Source of the DNA: Iris pallida | Lineage: Eukaryota; Streptophyta; Magnoliopsida; Asparagales; Iridaceae | Assembly: GCA_029216955.1 (NCBI GenBank) | Contig: JANAVB010023996.1 | Location: 13,982,160-14,046,159 of the forward strand | Direction: 5' to 3' | DNA: 64,000 bases | Shown: in pieces, positions 32,968-43,812 of the stretch | How the letters are laid out: each line of letters opens with the position of its first letter | How positions within the stretch are numbered: position 1 is the stretch's first letter | Notes under the pieces: model-generated | What the model saw: only the letters and a program-made list of their open reading frames with translations | Databases searched by the model: none | Told to the model about the DNA's origin: nothing | Made by a program: the position numbers and the translations under genes

Positions 32968-35900
32968 ATGGCAAACAAGCTGGTGACTCTGCTGGGGACC
33001 TCTTTCTCCTCTACCGAGAAAGTCGTGTCACAGGCCGACGACGTGAAGGTGGGCTCCTCCCACAAGACGCTGGTAGTGCGCCTCAATCAACAGGCGTACG
33101 AGGAGTTCATTTCTGAAGGAAGTGCGAGTCCTTCGAAGCGGCTGTCGAAGCCAAAGAAGACCCGCGCAGTCTGGGTGCGCAAAGTCGACGCCTCGGGCAC
33201 CACCGTTGAAGGGGATGCGCCCGTCCAGCCTTCCCTTCCTGCTGACGTCCTCAGCAGTCAAGGTGCGCCCGCTGATGCAGCCCATCTCTCAGGGAAGCGT
33301 ACGGCTGACCACGTTCCCCAGCCATCTTCCTCTCAGGCGAGGAAGATACGTCGACGGAGCAGGGGCGCAGCCAATGCCCCGCGCATTATTTCTGATGCGC
33401 CACAAAGAGCCTCTGTCTTTGACAGACTCACTCGCTGTAACGGCGAGGAGAATTTAGATGCTGAGTACTATACGCCCCAGCGGGCTGGTACGAAAAAATC
33501 CAAGGCGGCACGGGCCATGCGCCACAAACGTGCTATGCCAGCAGCCGGCCAGAGGTACGCGCTTACAATCACGCGCGCTGCCGATGGCAAGCTGTACAAG
33601 GTTGACTCAGGTGCTCCTGCACTGACAACTAGTCGACCTTCAAAGTCCTCATCCCGCTTGGGCGCATTCACTGTGTGCACAACCAAGCCGAGAGAGGCAA
33701 ACTCTGTGGTCTTGAACTCCCGCGCCTCCTCTGGTTGTGCGTTCGAGGTCCGTTCAAGTCACTTCAAATGCTGTGGTTCCCCCACTACTGATCGTGATGC
33801 CTGCTTGGTATTAGATCAGGGGGCGCAGCACTCACCCGACCACCCCGGCGCTTGGCCCTGCCATGCGCCTGAGAGGGGTGTGAGGGTAGAACTCTCCTCC
33901 AACGACTTGCGCAACGTGATCACTCACAAGCGCCGTTCAGGAGAGTTGACCAACAAGCACGATGTGCCTCTCACGGGGCACACTTGTGCAGTGGTCACCA
34001 TCAACTGCTGTTGCAAGACGGCAGTACCGCCAAAGCAGTCGGTCTTCCAACGGCTACAATCATCGACACCCCTCCGACATCGCCTTGGGACGAAGGTGTC
34101 AGCAGAAGAGGAACTAAAGATTGCGTCATGCAACGTGATCTCCAATTCCTCATCTGTCCGGAAGACGACTGCCAATTCCTCGTCTTCATCCAAAAGCCAG
34201 CCGAGGAAAACCAAGGCAGCTGTCACGACCTCTGGAGTGTTCGAAGGCACTCGGTCGAGGAAGAAGTCCTTGGAGGAAGCTGGGGGTAGCCAGACCCTTG
34301 TCGAGCCTCCTTCCGAAGACGAAGATGTCCAAAGCACAGCCGCGGCGGATCTTCATCAAGGCGAAGATGGCCTCCCTGAAGCCCCTCAAAAGGACGATGT
34401 CCTCCAGGACACCGCCGGGGGTAGTACTGAAAACGAAGAGGCCCTTCAAGACAGAGCTGAGGGCAGTCAGGCCCTTGCAGATGCGCCTGTCGAAGACGAA
34501 CTCCAGAATGTGGCTGGGGGTGGCCAAACACTAGGAGAAGTAACTCCCCCACATGAGAGCGAGGCTGAGAGCGAAGCCTCAACTAATCCATCCACTTCCG
34601 GCCGTGTCATGACAGTATACATGACCGGGGGTGATCTTGAGGCTGATGCGCCGCCACAGGACATTGTCCAGCGCATAGACTCGCTAGAGGGAGGACTCAA
34701 AACCCTCTCTGCCTCAATACAAGCACTGACTCAAGCAGTGTTTGAGATGCGGTCGGCCTTGATCAGGACACCTTCAAATGGTCCCGACCCAGGAGCCAAT
34801 GGAGAGTCGAGTGTGCCCCTCCAGCGGACACCCTCAGACACAGAAGCACCCCGGACATCGGAGCCCTCAAACGCTCCACTCCAGGTAGTACCTCCTTCCC
34901 CGACTCCTAGCTCCACGGAGGACGTGGTCGAAATGATCAAAGATCTGCGGGAGCGCTTCGAGTCCAAGAACAGGCAGGAGAAGCGCCAGAAGATGGGCAT
35001 TCCCCAGCCTTATCCCCTTGAGTGGAACAAGGTGGTTTATCCCCCAAAGTATAAACCACAAACACTCACGCCGTATGACGGAAAGGACTCTCCACGACGG
35101 TACCTGACGTACTTCCAGTCGCAGACAGGGCATCTTCCAAAGGAGGACGCGCTCCTCACCAGCATCTTTGTTGGGGCCCTGAAAGGGGTGGCGTATGACT
35201 GGTACTGCAGCCTCCCCGATCATTCCATATCGTCCTTCGACGACCTGACACGCCTCTTCTTCGACCGCTTCTACGACGGTGGGAAGGACATGACGATGGT
35301 GTCTCTCATTGAGATACGCCAGAAGGACAAGGAAACGGTTCGAGCATTCTTCGAACGCTTCCGTCAGGCCTGCTTTAGGCTACCTCCAGGCATGCCAGAA
35401 CATGCGCTTCTCTCCGCTTGCAGTATGAACATGCTGCCTGCAGTAAAGCTCTGGCTTAACTCTACTCCCCCTCCCGACTGGAGCTTCCTAATCATTGAAG
35501 CTGAAGCTGCAGAGAAGAAGGCGGCCAATGTACGTCTTTTGGGTGTTAGCTTCCCCGCCTTTGACGATAAGGGGAAAAAGTCCGCAACCAACAACTCCGG
35601 ACGAGAAATAAAGGGGAAACAGGCATTGACTGTTAATGCCTCGAAGGGCGCATCTGCGCCTACTCAAAAGCCTCCACTGGCACCGAGACCCAAGGAGGTG
35701 TATTCATTCAATGATGACGACACCCTGCAACTCTTTGAGATACTGAAGCAGGGTGACAAAATCAAGCTTCCGGACCCGAAGCGGCCCGATGAAGTCGAGA
35801 AAATGGACAACCCGAGGTACTGTCACTACCATCGGTTTGTCGGACACCCGACTAAGGACTGCTATGTCCTCAAAAATTACATCCAGCGCATGATCAATGC

Positions 35901-38085
35901 GGATGTAATCTCCGTCGACTACGAAGAGAAGACGGTGTCAGCTAATATGGTGTCACTTCAGTTTGGCACCTTGCCGCCGACTACCACACAAGATGGCGTC
36001 GTCCCCATCCCTAAGGCGACAATGGACGTGGTGAATTTGCCACCCACCCGTGACAATGTGAGTGGACTTGTCCCACTCACCACATCTCGAGGAGAGGTCC
36101 TCTGGGTTCACCCCGACCTCGTCTCCGAGGTAACTCAACCGGAGGTACGCCCTACCTCCAAAGCAAAAGGCAGGAAGATCAAGTCTTGCCGTACGGTCTC
36201 TTCTTCAACGGAAGAGGCGCTTCCTGTGCAGACACGTGCACAACAGAACTCCCAACCCGGTGAAGCTGCCGCCGAAGTGGTGCCTCCTGGCACCATCCCT
36301 GAGGAGGGTCCATCCAAGCCCTCAGCAGCCAATAAACAAAAGCAAGTGGAGGCCCGTTTCGACAGACCTCTGCGGAAAGAAAATGCTTCGGGGCTAGCCA
36401 AGCCCCACAATTTTGACATTCTGGCACAACTGGCCAGTACTCCTGCACGCCTGTCTTTGTTCGAGCTCCTGCGTCTCTCCAAGGACTCCCGAGAAGCTCT
36501 CTGCGAAGCTCTGAAGGATGCTGAATCCTTTCTCAGTCAGGTCAAGCAGCCTGAAGACCTCCCAACTACTTGTGCACACTGTCATTGTGCGGATGGAGTT
36601 ATCCCAAACATAACTTTCACCCAACAAGACATGCTGCTCAAGCATCACCGACATAACCGACCGTTGTATTACACAGGGTACATCGGTTCGGTAAAGGTGA
36701 GCAGGATTCAGATCGATCCGGGGTCTTCCCTAAGCATCATTCCAAAGGCGCTGCTATCAAAGCTGGGGATCCCAATGTACCGGCTGGCGCCCTCCAATAC
36801 GACCATCAGCGGCTTCAACGCCAGCAAGAGCGAGCCACTGGGCAAGATCCGGCTGAAGTGTCACATCGGCAGCCTCAAAACTGAGGTAACTTGTTATGTG
36901 GTGGATGCCGAGGTCAACTACAACATCTTACTCGGACGACCATGGTTACATGAGTACATGGTGGTGCCCTCCATGCTCCACCAATGCATGAAATATGTAT
37001 CCACCAACGGCGTCATCCGGACGGAGTTTGCAGATATCGATCCCTTCAAAGGGATTGAGGCCTACTTCACCGATTCCGACTTGTACAAGCCACTTGACGA
37101 GGAGGAAGCCAACGATGCCGATGATGAAGCAGAGACGGCAACAGAGCCGGACTTGGAGCCCGAAGTGACTCCTGACGCCCCCTTGAAAATCCATCTGAAA
37201 GGGAGACCACCCCAGAAGGCGCCTCCAATGAGCATCAAGCTATCAGGAAAAGCGCCAGCTCGCGAAGCTCCCCTGAAGATACGCCTCAAGGGGAAGCCAC
37301 CACAAATAGTGGCTCCCCTGGTGGTAAAATTACAAGGGAAGGCGCCACTCATCGAAGGCGCAACCGAGGCACCCCTCAAGGTGCGTCTTAAAGGCAAGCC
37401 GCCGCAGTCATCCAAGATGCCGGAGAGGGCTCACATAACCCTCTCAGACCCCAAAGTCAGAGCGGTGGAGGACTCTCCTGATCCGGCCCCAGTGCTTACA
37501 GACGAGGAGCTTGGCGAATATATCTCTGCTGATGTAGACGCACCCTCCTTCGACAATGTAATCCCACGGGATAAAATCTCGTACTTTATCAATAATAGAG
37601 TGTCTTTCAATTATTCTTGTCTTCCACACTGGAATGCCATGTATACATTAGACAACGCTCTACGGTCGTTGCAAACACAAGTAACGACCGTCTACCATAA
37701 TCAAATAGTCCCGTCTCAAGGAGTCTTCATAGTCCCTCCACGAAGCCGAGACGAAGGCACCATCATCTCGGGCAAAATCGAGCGTCGTCGGGACCTCCCG
37801 TCAATCGAGCCCGAACCTGATACCGGCAGAGTACAAGTCTATCGGTACACAGATACGGCTAAGCACATCATCCAAAAGATGGGCTACGACCTGAAAAGCA
37901 ATAAAGGCCTAAACTACGGCAAGGGTCGGCATCTCCCTGTCCGGCTTTCGATGCCCAATGGAAAGCCACAGGATTACTATAATCGGACTCGACGGGGGTT
38001 AGGCTATGTCACGCTGCCATCAACTCCAGAGAGTTCAGACGCAGAAGACATAGAACATTCCCACTCGTCAGAAGCATCGACGTAG
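32968..38085 (+). CDS. gag: Gag-protease part of the element G polyprotein (1705 codons, ends at a premature TAG)
   Basis: The ATG at 32968 lies in the last 10 bp of the LTR; MAN is LTR-coded and LVTLLGT comes from the PBS. The same MANxxATLLGT opening in A and C supports this start over upstream codons. Residues ~1-690 are basic and disordered; ~700-830 is the retrotransposon gag core (FVGALKGVAYDWYCSLPD); ~952 is the Tat Cys/His motif CHYHRFVGHPTKDC; ~1250 is the aspartic protease motif IDPGSSLSIIPKALL; ~1400-1480 is a linker of repeated APLKIRLKGKPPQ units. The TAG at 38083-38085 is not a family boundary: the same frame continues to 41592, and B has no stop at the aligned place (PTSDSDTS). 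Confidence 0.88.
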   Translation: MANKLVTLLGTSFSSTEKVVSQADDVKVGSSHKTLVVRLNQQAYEEFISEGSASPSKRLSKPKKTRAVWVRKVDASGTTVEGDAPVQPSLPADVLSSQGAPADAAHLSGKRTADHVPQPSSSQARKIRRRSRGAANAPRIISDAPQRASVFDRLTRCNGEENLDAEYYTPQRAGTKKSKAARAMRHKRAMPAAGQRYALTITRAADGKLYKVDSGAPALTTSRPSKSSSRLGAFTVCTTKPREANSVVLNSRASSGCAFEVRSSHFKCCGSPTTDRDACLVLDQGAQHSPDHPGAWPCHAPERGVRVELSSNDLRNVITHKRRSGELTNKHDVPLTGHTCAVVTINCCCKTAVPPKQSVFQRLQSSTPLRHRLGTKVSAEEELKIASCNVISNSSSVRKTTANSSSSSKSQPRKTKAAVTTSGVFEGTRSRKKSLEEAGGSQTLVEPPSEDEDVQSTAAADLHQGEDGLPEAPQKDDVLQDTAGGSTENEEALQDRAEGSQALADAPVEDELQNVAGGGQTLGEVTPPHESEAESEASTNPSTSGRVMTVYMTGGDLEADAPPQDIVQRIDSLEGGLKTLSASIQALTQAVFEMRSALIRTPSNGPDPGANGESSVPLQRTPSDTEAPRTSEPSNAPLQVVPPSPTPSSTEDVVEMIKDLRERFESKNRQEKRQKMGIPQPYPLEWNKVVYPPKYKPQTLTPYDGKDSPRRYLTYFQSQTGHLPKEDALLTSIFVGALKGVAYDWYCSLPDHSISSFDDLTRLFFDRFYDGGKDMTMVSLIEIRQKDKETVRAFFERFRQACFRLPPGMPEHALLSACSMNMLPAVKLWLNSTPPPDWSFLIIEAEAAEKKAANVRLLGVSFPAFDDKGKKSATNNSGREIKGKQALTVNASKGASAPTQKPPLAPRPKEVYSFNDDDTLQLFEILKQGDKIKLPDPKRPDEVEKMDNPRYCHYHRFVGHPTKDCYVLKNYIQRMINADVISVDYEEKTVSANMVSLQFGTLPPTTTQDGVVPIPKATMDVVNLPPTRDNVSGLVPLTTSRGEVLWVHPDLVSEVTQPEVRPTSKAKGRKIKSCRTVSSSTEEALPVQTRAQQNSQPGEAAAEVVPPGTIPEEGPSKPSAANKQKQVEARFDRPLRKENASGLAKPHNFDILAQLASTPARLSLFELLRLSKDSREALCEALKDAESFLSQVKQPEDLPTTCAHCHCADGVIPNITFTQQDMLLKHHRHNRPLYYTGYIGSVKVSRIQIDPGSSLSIIPKALLSKLGIPMYRLAPSNTTISGFNASKSEPLGKIRLKCHIGSLKTEVTCYVVDAEVNYNILLGRPWLHEYMVVPSMLHQCMKYVSTNGVIRTEFADIDPFKGIEAYFTDSDLYKPLDEEEANDADDEAETATEPDLEPEVTPDAPLKIHLKGRPPQKAPPMSIKLSGKAPAREAPLKIRLKGKPPQIVAPLVVKLQGKAPLIEGATEAPLKVRLKGKPPQSSKMPERAHITLSDPKVRAVEDSPDPAPVLTDEELGEYISADVDAPSFDNVIPRDKISYFINNRVSFNYSCLPHWNAMYTLDNALRSLQTQVTTVYHNQIVPSQGVFIVPPRSRDEGTIISGKIERRRDLPSIEPEPDTGRVQVYRYTDTAKHIIQKMGYDLKSNKGLNYGKGRHLPVRLSMPNGKPQDYYNRTRRGLGYVTLPSTPESSDAEDIEHSHSSEAST
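32981..33000 (+). other. Primer binding site of element G, translated as part of gag
   Basis: TGGTGACTCTGCTGGGGACC starts three bases after the LTR. One base (T for C) differs from element A. It encodes VTLLGT in the gag frame. Confidence 0.72.
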
Positions 38086-41000
38086 GATTCCGATACCAGT
38101 ATCGGATCAGTCTTCAGGAAAGTGCTGTCAGCTAACATGACATCGGCACAACCTCAGAAGGATGAAGGCGAGGACCAACCGCCGGAACCCTTCGAAGAAG
38201 AACCCTGGGCTCAACATCTAGGAGAACAATGGGAGTCTCGTTTTGAGTTACGAGAACCTCCCACCGAAGACGAAGTCGAGCAGATCGACCTCGGGGATGG
38301 GTCTTCTTCTAAACCCATCTTTATCAGCAAAAGCTTGGAAGGAGAAGACCAAGAATCTTTAGTCCAACTGGCTAAGGAGTATATCGACGTCTTCGCCTGG
38401 AGCTACGAAGACATGCCGGGTCTCGATCCACAGATCGCGATGCATAGGTTGAACATCTTACCAGATGCCAAACCTATCAAACAACAACAGCAATGCTTCC
38501 GCCCGGACATCATGAACGCCATCGATCAGGAGGTGGACAAACTCTTGACCAGTGGCTTCATCCGTGAGGAACAACACCCGGACTGGGTAGCCAACGCCGT
38601 CCCTGTCACCAAGAAGAACGGGAAGATATGAGTCTGTATCGACTTCAGGGATCTCAACTCTGCTTGCCCGAAGGATGAATTCCCGCTCCCAATCACCGAT
38701 GTAATGATCGACAACACATGTGGCTTTGAACGCATGTCCTTCATGGACGGGTATTCAGGCTACAATCAAATCAAGATGTTCCCCGATGACGCAAAACACA
38801 CGTCATTCAGGACTCCAAAGGGTGTTTTCTGCTACACAGTAATGCCCTTCGGCTTGAAGAACGCCGGTGCAATGTACCAGCGAGCTATGAGCACCATCTT
38901 CCGTCAACATCTTCGTAAGACAGTTGAGTGCTATGTTGACGACATCGCAGTCAAGAGCCGCCTCAAAAGAGATCACCTACAAGACCTGAAGACGATCTTC
39001 GATCTCATGCGGGCACATCAACTCAAAATGAACCCCGCTAAATCCTTCCTGGGGGTTTCTAGCGGCAAATTCTTGGGCTTTGTCATCACGGCAAAAGGCA
39101 TTCATGTCGATCCCGAGAAGACTAAAGCCATCCTTAACATGGACCCTCCGAAGAACCTTCGAGAACTTCGGGGCATACAGGGACGTTTGGCATACATCCG
39201 GAGGTTCATAGCAAACCTCTCCGGTAAATGTCAACCCTTTACTCAGCTCATGAAGAAGGGAGTCTCTTATGTCTGGACAGAGGAGTGCCAAAAGGCTTTC
39301 GACGACATCAAGGCTTACTTAACAAGCCCGCCAGTCCTAGTGGCACCTGTCGCCGGCAAACCATTCCTCCTCTACGTCCGTGCCATGGATCATTCCCTCG
39401 GCGCTTTGCTGGCTCAAAACAGCGATGCAGGCTACGAGCAAGCAATCTACTACCTCAGTCGAACACTCATCGGGGCCGAACACCGGTACAACCCTGTTGA
39501 AAAGGAGTGCTTGGCTTTGGTGTTTGCCATTCAGAAGACTCGTCATTACGTCTCGGGCCAGACAATTCACGTCATCTCCCGAGTCAATCCGCTCAGAGTT
39601 CTCATGACGAAGCCAGGGTCATTAAACTCCCGGCTGGCTACATGGGCGATCCTACTAACGCCATACAACATGGTGTTTGTCCCGCAGAAGGCGGTCAAGG
39701 GTCAGGCTCTGGCTGACTTTTTAGCTGCACACCCCATCCCAGAATCTTCAAAACTCTATGAAGACATCCCGGATGAAGTTCAAGAATCAAACGTCACTGA
39801 AGGAAGCCCCGTCTGGCGGATGTTCTTCGATGGCGCTTCAAGAACGGGCCCCAACGGCCAACTCATCGCGGGAGTGGGGGTAGTCTTGGTCTCCCCCGAT
39901 CAGCTGGTCATCCAGCGCGCATACTCCCTTTCGAAGCCGTGCTCCAACAATGTTGCTGAGTACAATGCACTCGTCATGGGACTCCAGCTAGCACAACAGC
40001 TGGGGGTGGATCATCTGGAAGCCTACGGCGACTCGAAACTCGTCGTAAACCAGATTCGGGGGCAACACGAGGTTCGCCATGAAGATTTGATCCCTTACCA
40101 TAAAGTTGCATTGAACATCATTTCAACCTTCACTGGGTTCTTCATCGAACATGTACCCCGCCTACAAAACTTGGAGGCTGACGCTCTGGCTGGCCTCGCA
40201 GCCTCATTGGCCGCGCCCCTTGGGACTCAACATTATGTTACGGTGACTGGCCGAGACATGATTTGTCCCAGAAACAACCTATGTTTGCAAATGGCTCACG
40301 CCATGCCGACGAACACCGATGTTAATGTCCGAGACTGGAGGTTCCCGTTCATCGACTACGCTGTCTACGGAATCCTTCCGGAAGACCCGAAGGAAGCCGT
40401 CTCAGTCAGGAGACGCTCTCTTCGATTCTACTACGATACAGCTACTAAAACGCTGTACCGACGCTCCTTCGACGGGCTTCTCCTTCGATGCCTGTCTAAC
40501 GAAGAAGCAGCCGAAGCTCTTCGAGAAGCTCATGACGGAACTTGCGGAGCTCACCAACCAGGGCCTAAGTTGCAAGATCGACTGCGACGTATGGACTACT
40601 ACTGGCCAACCATGGTTGCCGACGCAGTAGAATATGCTATGAAGTGCCATGCATGCCAACTTCATGCAGACTTCATACATACACCATCTGAACCTCTACA
40701 TCCTACAGTCGTCTCCTGGCCATTCGAAGCCTGGGGCATGGACATTGTATGGCCAATCACCCCTCCTTCATCGAGAGGACACCGCTTCATCCTGGCCATC
40801 ACCGATTACTTCTCCAAATGGGCGGAAGCAGTCCTACTAGCAGAAGTAAAAAGCTCCAGGGTGGTCAGCTTTATCAAACACCATGTCATTTACCGTTTCG
40901 GGGTACCCCGGCGAATCATCCATGACAACGGTCCTCAGTTTATCAGCCACATTTTCAGCAGGTTCTGTGACAAGAATCGCATTCAAAACGTGGCCTCAAC

Positions 41001-41592
41001 CGCCTACAATCCGGCAGTAAACGGATTGGCCAAGGCGTTCAACAAAACTATTGTCAGGCTACTCAAAAAAGTCGTGTCATCCAACAAACGCGACTGGGAC
41101 GAAAAGCTTGGCGAATGCCTTTAGGCCTACCGCACAACGGTACGGACCCCAACAGGCAACACTCCATTCTCCCTGGTCTACGGGAGCGAAGCAGTACTGC
41201 CTCTCGAAATACAGATACCTTCGCTCCGCGTGGCAATCACAAACGATCTCACAGAAGAAGACAATCAACGTCGTCGTCTGCGGGAACTGGAGGCACTTGA
41301 CGAAAAGCGTCTCCTAGCTCAACAACGCATCGAACTTTACCAAGCCCGTATATCACAGGCTTTCAACAAGAAGGTCAAGCAAAGAACTTTCCAAGTTGGC
41401 GACCTGGTTTTAGCAGTCAGAAGGCCAATGGTGTTAACTCACAAGACACCAGGGAAGCTCGAGCCCAAATGGGAAGGACCCTTCATCATTGAGACGGTAT
41501 ACTCAAACGGTGCTTACCGGCTCGCCAAACCCAATGGGGACTTGTTCATGATGCCCATCAACGGCAAGTTCCTAAAGAAGTACTATTCTTGA
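38086..41592 (+). pseudogene. pol: Element G pol (RT, RNase H, aRNase H, integrase) with stops and a changed integrase active site
   Basis: Same frame as gag, no frameshift. RT: CIDFRDLNSACPKDEFPLP just after a TGA at 38629-38631, YVDD at 38932-38943. First RNase H (FLLYVRAMDHSLGALLAQ, ~39.36 kb) lacks the usual first catalytic Asp, as reported for Tat elements. Second, archaeal-type RNase H (~39.82-40.21 kb): FFDGA, AEYNAL, YGDSKLV and EADALA supply D-E-D-D. Integrase: HHCC region with CHACQLH (~40.65 kb), then MDIVWP and HDNGPQF for the two Asp; the third residue is Lys (AAG, 41032-41034) where element B has Glu. TAG at 41122-41124 replaces a Trp kept in B. The C-terminus ends FLKKYYS without a chromodomain. 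Confidence 0.9.
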
Positions 41593-42118
41593 CATCCTCC
41601 AAGACATGTATTTCCCCAAACAACCTCTTCTCACAAAATCAATCGCTTCCGGAACCCAGCTGTTCCGTGGCATCCTTCCGTAGAAAGATAACCACGTCCA
41701 CATTACCTCTGAGTTGTCTCTCTACATCCTACAAAGCGGAACCTTACACTTCGTGAGCTTACGCTATCCTTCATGTTTACCACGTCCACATTACCTCTGA
41801 GTAAACATCCCGTACAAATAACTCCTATGTTGTCGTACATTGATCGCAGAACTTCCACGTCCACATTACCTCTGAGTTGTTCAGCGTATCCCCCAGGATC
41901 ATTCCTACCACGTCCATAAACACCTCTGAGTAGGAAGATTCTATCATTCGAACCTAATGATTGCCATGTCCACATTACCTCTGAGCAAACATGTTGGTTC
42001 CTTTATACTTATTATCTGTACCTAAAAACCAAGGTGCGCAAAAGATAATAGGTCCACATAAATCATCAAGTTCATGAGATTAAAAAAATGAACACATTAC
42101 AAAGAGATAGTGTATTTC
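41593..42118. other. Convergent intergenic region of element G
   Basis: Between the end of pol (plus) and the end of the antisense gene (minus). It holds the repeat cluster at 41692-41985 and, at the right, an A/T-rich part with the poly(A) signal of the antisense gene. No frame of note. Confidence 0.7.
41692..41985. repeat. Five spaced copies of an ACCTCTGAG repeat at the 3' end of pol in element G
   Basis: Copies of CCACGTCC...TTACCTCTGAG, about 22 bp, at 41692, 41780, 41855, 41908 and 41964 (the last two variant), spaced 53-88 bp. The reverse complement matches the CTCAGAGGTAATGAGGACATGG-type repeat at the same place in element B. Confidence 0.85.
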
Positions 42119-42124
42119 TTTATT
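42119..42124 (-). terminator. Poly(A) signal of the antisense gene of element G
   Basis: AATAAA on the minus strand, about 75 bp after the stop codon at 42199. Element B has AATAAA about 110 bp after its homologous stop. Confidence 0.55.
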
Positions 42125-43812
42125 TTTCAAAAAAAAAGAGTACAGAAATACGCTATTTCCCCAGCAAGAATTGAAAAAACACATAAAAAGAAGAGAAGCT
42201 ACAATCCCCGATCCTCCCCAGGGTGGGATGAGAGTTCTCTGACTCGACGTCTCAGGTCGGCAGTGCGAGTTTCCACAGTCGCCTGGACTCGCAGCTCGGC
42301 TTCTTGACGCATTAACCCGACAGCCTCAGCAGAAGTTTTACTCTCATACTTCTCATCAAGCTGTCGTCGCTGCTGAGCCAAAGCAAGGGTCCGCTGAGTA
42401 AGAGTCGCTTCCTCCTGCTTGAATGCCACGTGTTCAGCCAGGACACGATCAGCTTCTAGTTGAAGTTGGGCCCGCTGGTCTTCAAGACGGCGCATCTGAG
42501 GATCAACCTCTGCGATGTTAGCGTCCACCGCAGCCCACTTCTCCGTCGTCTTCTCCATAGATTGAGACAACTGCTCCGCTGCAGCCTCAGTCCCAGCCAC
42601 TTCACGCTCCCAACTGCTCACATCGGCCCGATGGGAAGCTTCGATTTCAGCAATCAACTTCCCTATCTCTGTATCTATCAAGACAGAGAGGTCATTTCGT
42701 TGGATGCGCTGCAGTTTCGTGAGCCGCTCGTCCAGCTCAATCACCGAAACCTCCAGAATTTCGGCCATATGGTCATGGCCTTGGTGAATGCGGATCAGCT
42801 CGATACAAGGCATTGCCAAAGCTTTTGCTGTCCCAAAGCTCCCCTTGCCATCCATCACTGCAGATACTCCTTTCTCCAGCATTTTGTACACTCCCTCGAC
42901 GAGGAACTTCACATACTCGTCGGCATCCGCCAGCACCTGCGGCGTCATAGCAGAAGTTGGGGGAGCTACTACAGTTTACAGACCGGAGGAGGATCCGCCA
43001 ACCTCGATCTGAGAGGTTTGAACCTCGGCTGCAATAGGCTCTTCATCAACAGGGGCCAGACTGCTAGCCCGAGGTGCCGAAGGAACAGAATGAGCCGGCA
43101 CATGCGTCGTGATAGTACCCCAAGTGGAAGGAGCAACAGAGGGTTCCACACCCTTACCCTTCTCAAGCCCGGAAATATTACCGACGTCAACGGCCACCTC
43201 TTCTACCCCCGACGTTCTATCAGCATCAGCTACCTCCTCCGGCAAAACGGGGAGATCAACATTTATCTCCTGGCCAGCCCCAGGAGACAAGACCGGCAGA
43301 AGGGTCTCATTCTTCTCAAGTCCCTCTACAGGGATAGAATCTGTCGCTACCGCCTGATCGGTAGCCATCTCTATGTCCATGGTTGAAGCCAAGGAAGGAT
43401 TCGGCAATGATTCAGCCGACCTCCCTTCATCATGACAAGGAGGGGAATCAACCCTCTCCTCTATCCTCACCGCTTCTGCTGCCCCCGCAACAGACTCCTG
43501 CAGCTCCGGAGCGATGTCATCGGAAGATGATGAACTCCATTTCTCTTCATCACCTGGAAGCTGCGCACTTGCTAAACCTTCGATATATGAAGCCTCCGCT
43601 GTGGCCTTCGTCACCTCGGAAGCTGCTGCACCCTCAGGGTCCCTCCTGACATAACCCGGGGATACTGGAACCTCCACGATGACAGTATCCTCCGGATCTT
43701 CCTCCATGAGAGACATCATTGTCGGCGGGATACGCACTCCAGGCGAGCTCGCCATCTCTTCTCGCCTACTTCCACCCGACTTTGGGGTACGAGGTTTTCT
43801 TTTTAGCGGCTC

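Larger units (their letters stand above)
30697..32977 (+). repeat. 5' LTR of element G
   Basis: Begins TGTAGAAGCATGG and ends ATGGCAAACA. It contains many CATGCGCC words (notably 32080-32330), a perfect 9-bp hairpin AAAGTGGGG/CCCCACTTT with AAA loop at 31300-31320, and the last 10 bp supply the gag start codon. Confidence 0.95.

Noticed and set aside
36135..36482. Minus-strand frames across gag-pol of G
   Set aside because: They mirror the codon pattern of the long plus-strand frame; no promoter or splice pattern, unlike the antisense gene at 42.2-46.6 kb.
38629..38631. Stop between gag-protease and RT as a programmed readthrough or frameshift site
   Set aside because: Both stops are in the same frame as pol; the stops at 38083 and 38629 sit inside homologous coding of B, and single transitions explain them.
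41692..41985. CRISPR-like appearance of spaced direct repeats
   Set aside because: The DNA is a plant retrotransposon, spacers are unequal (53-88 bp), repeats are imperfect and no cas gene is present.
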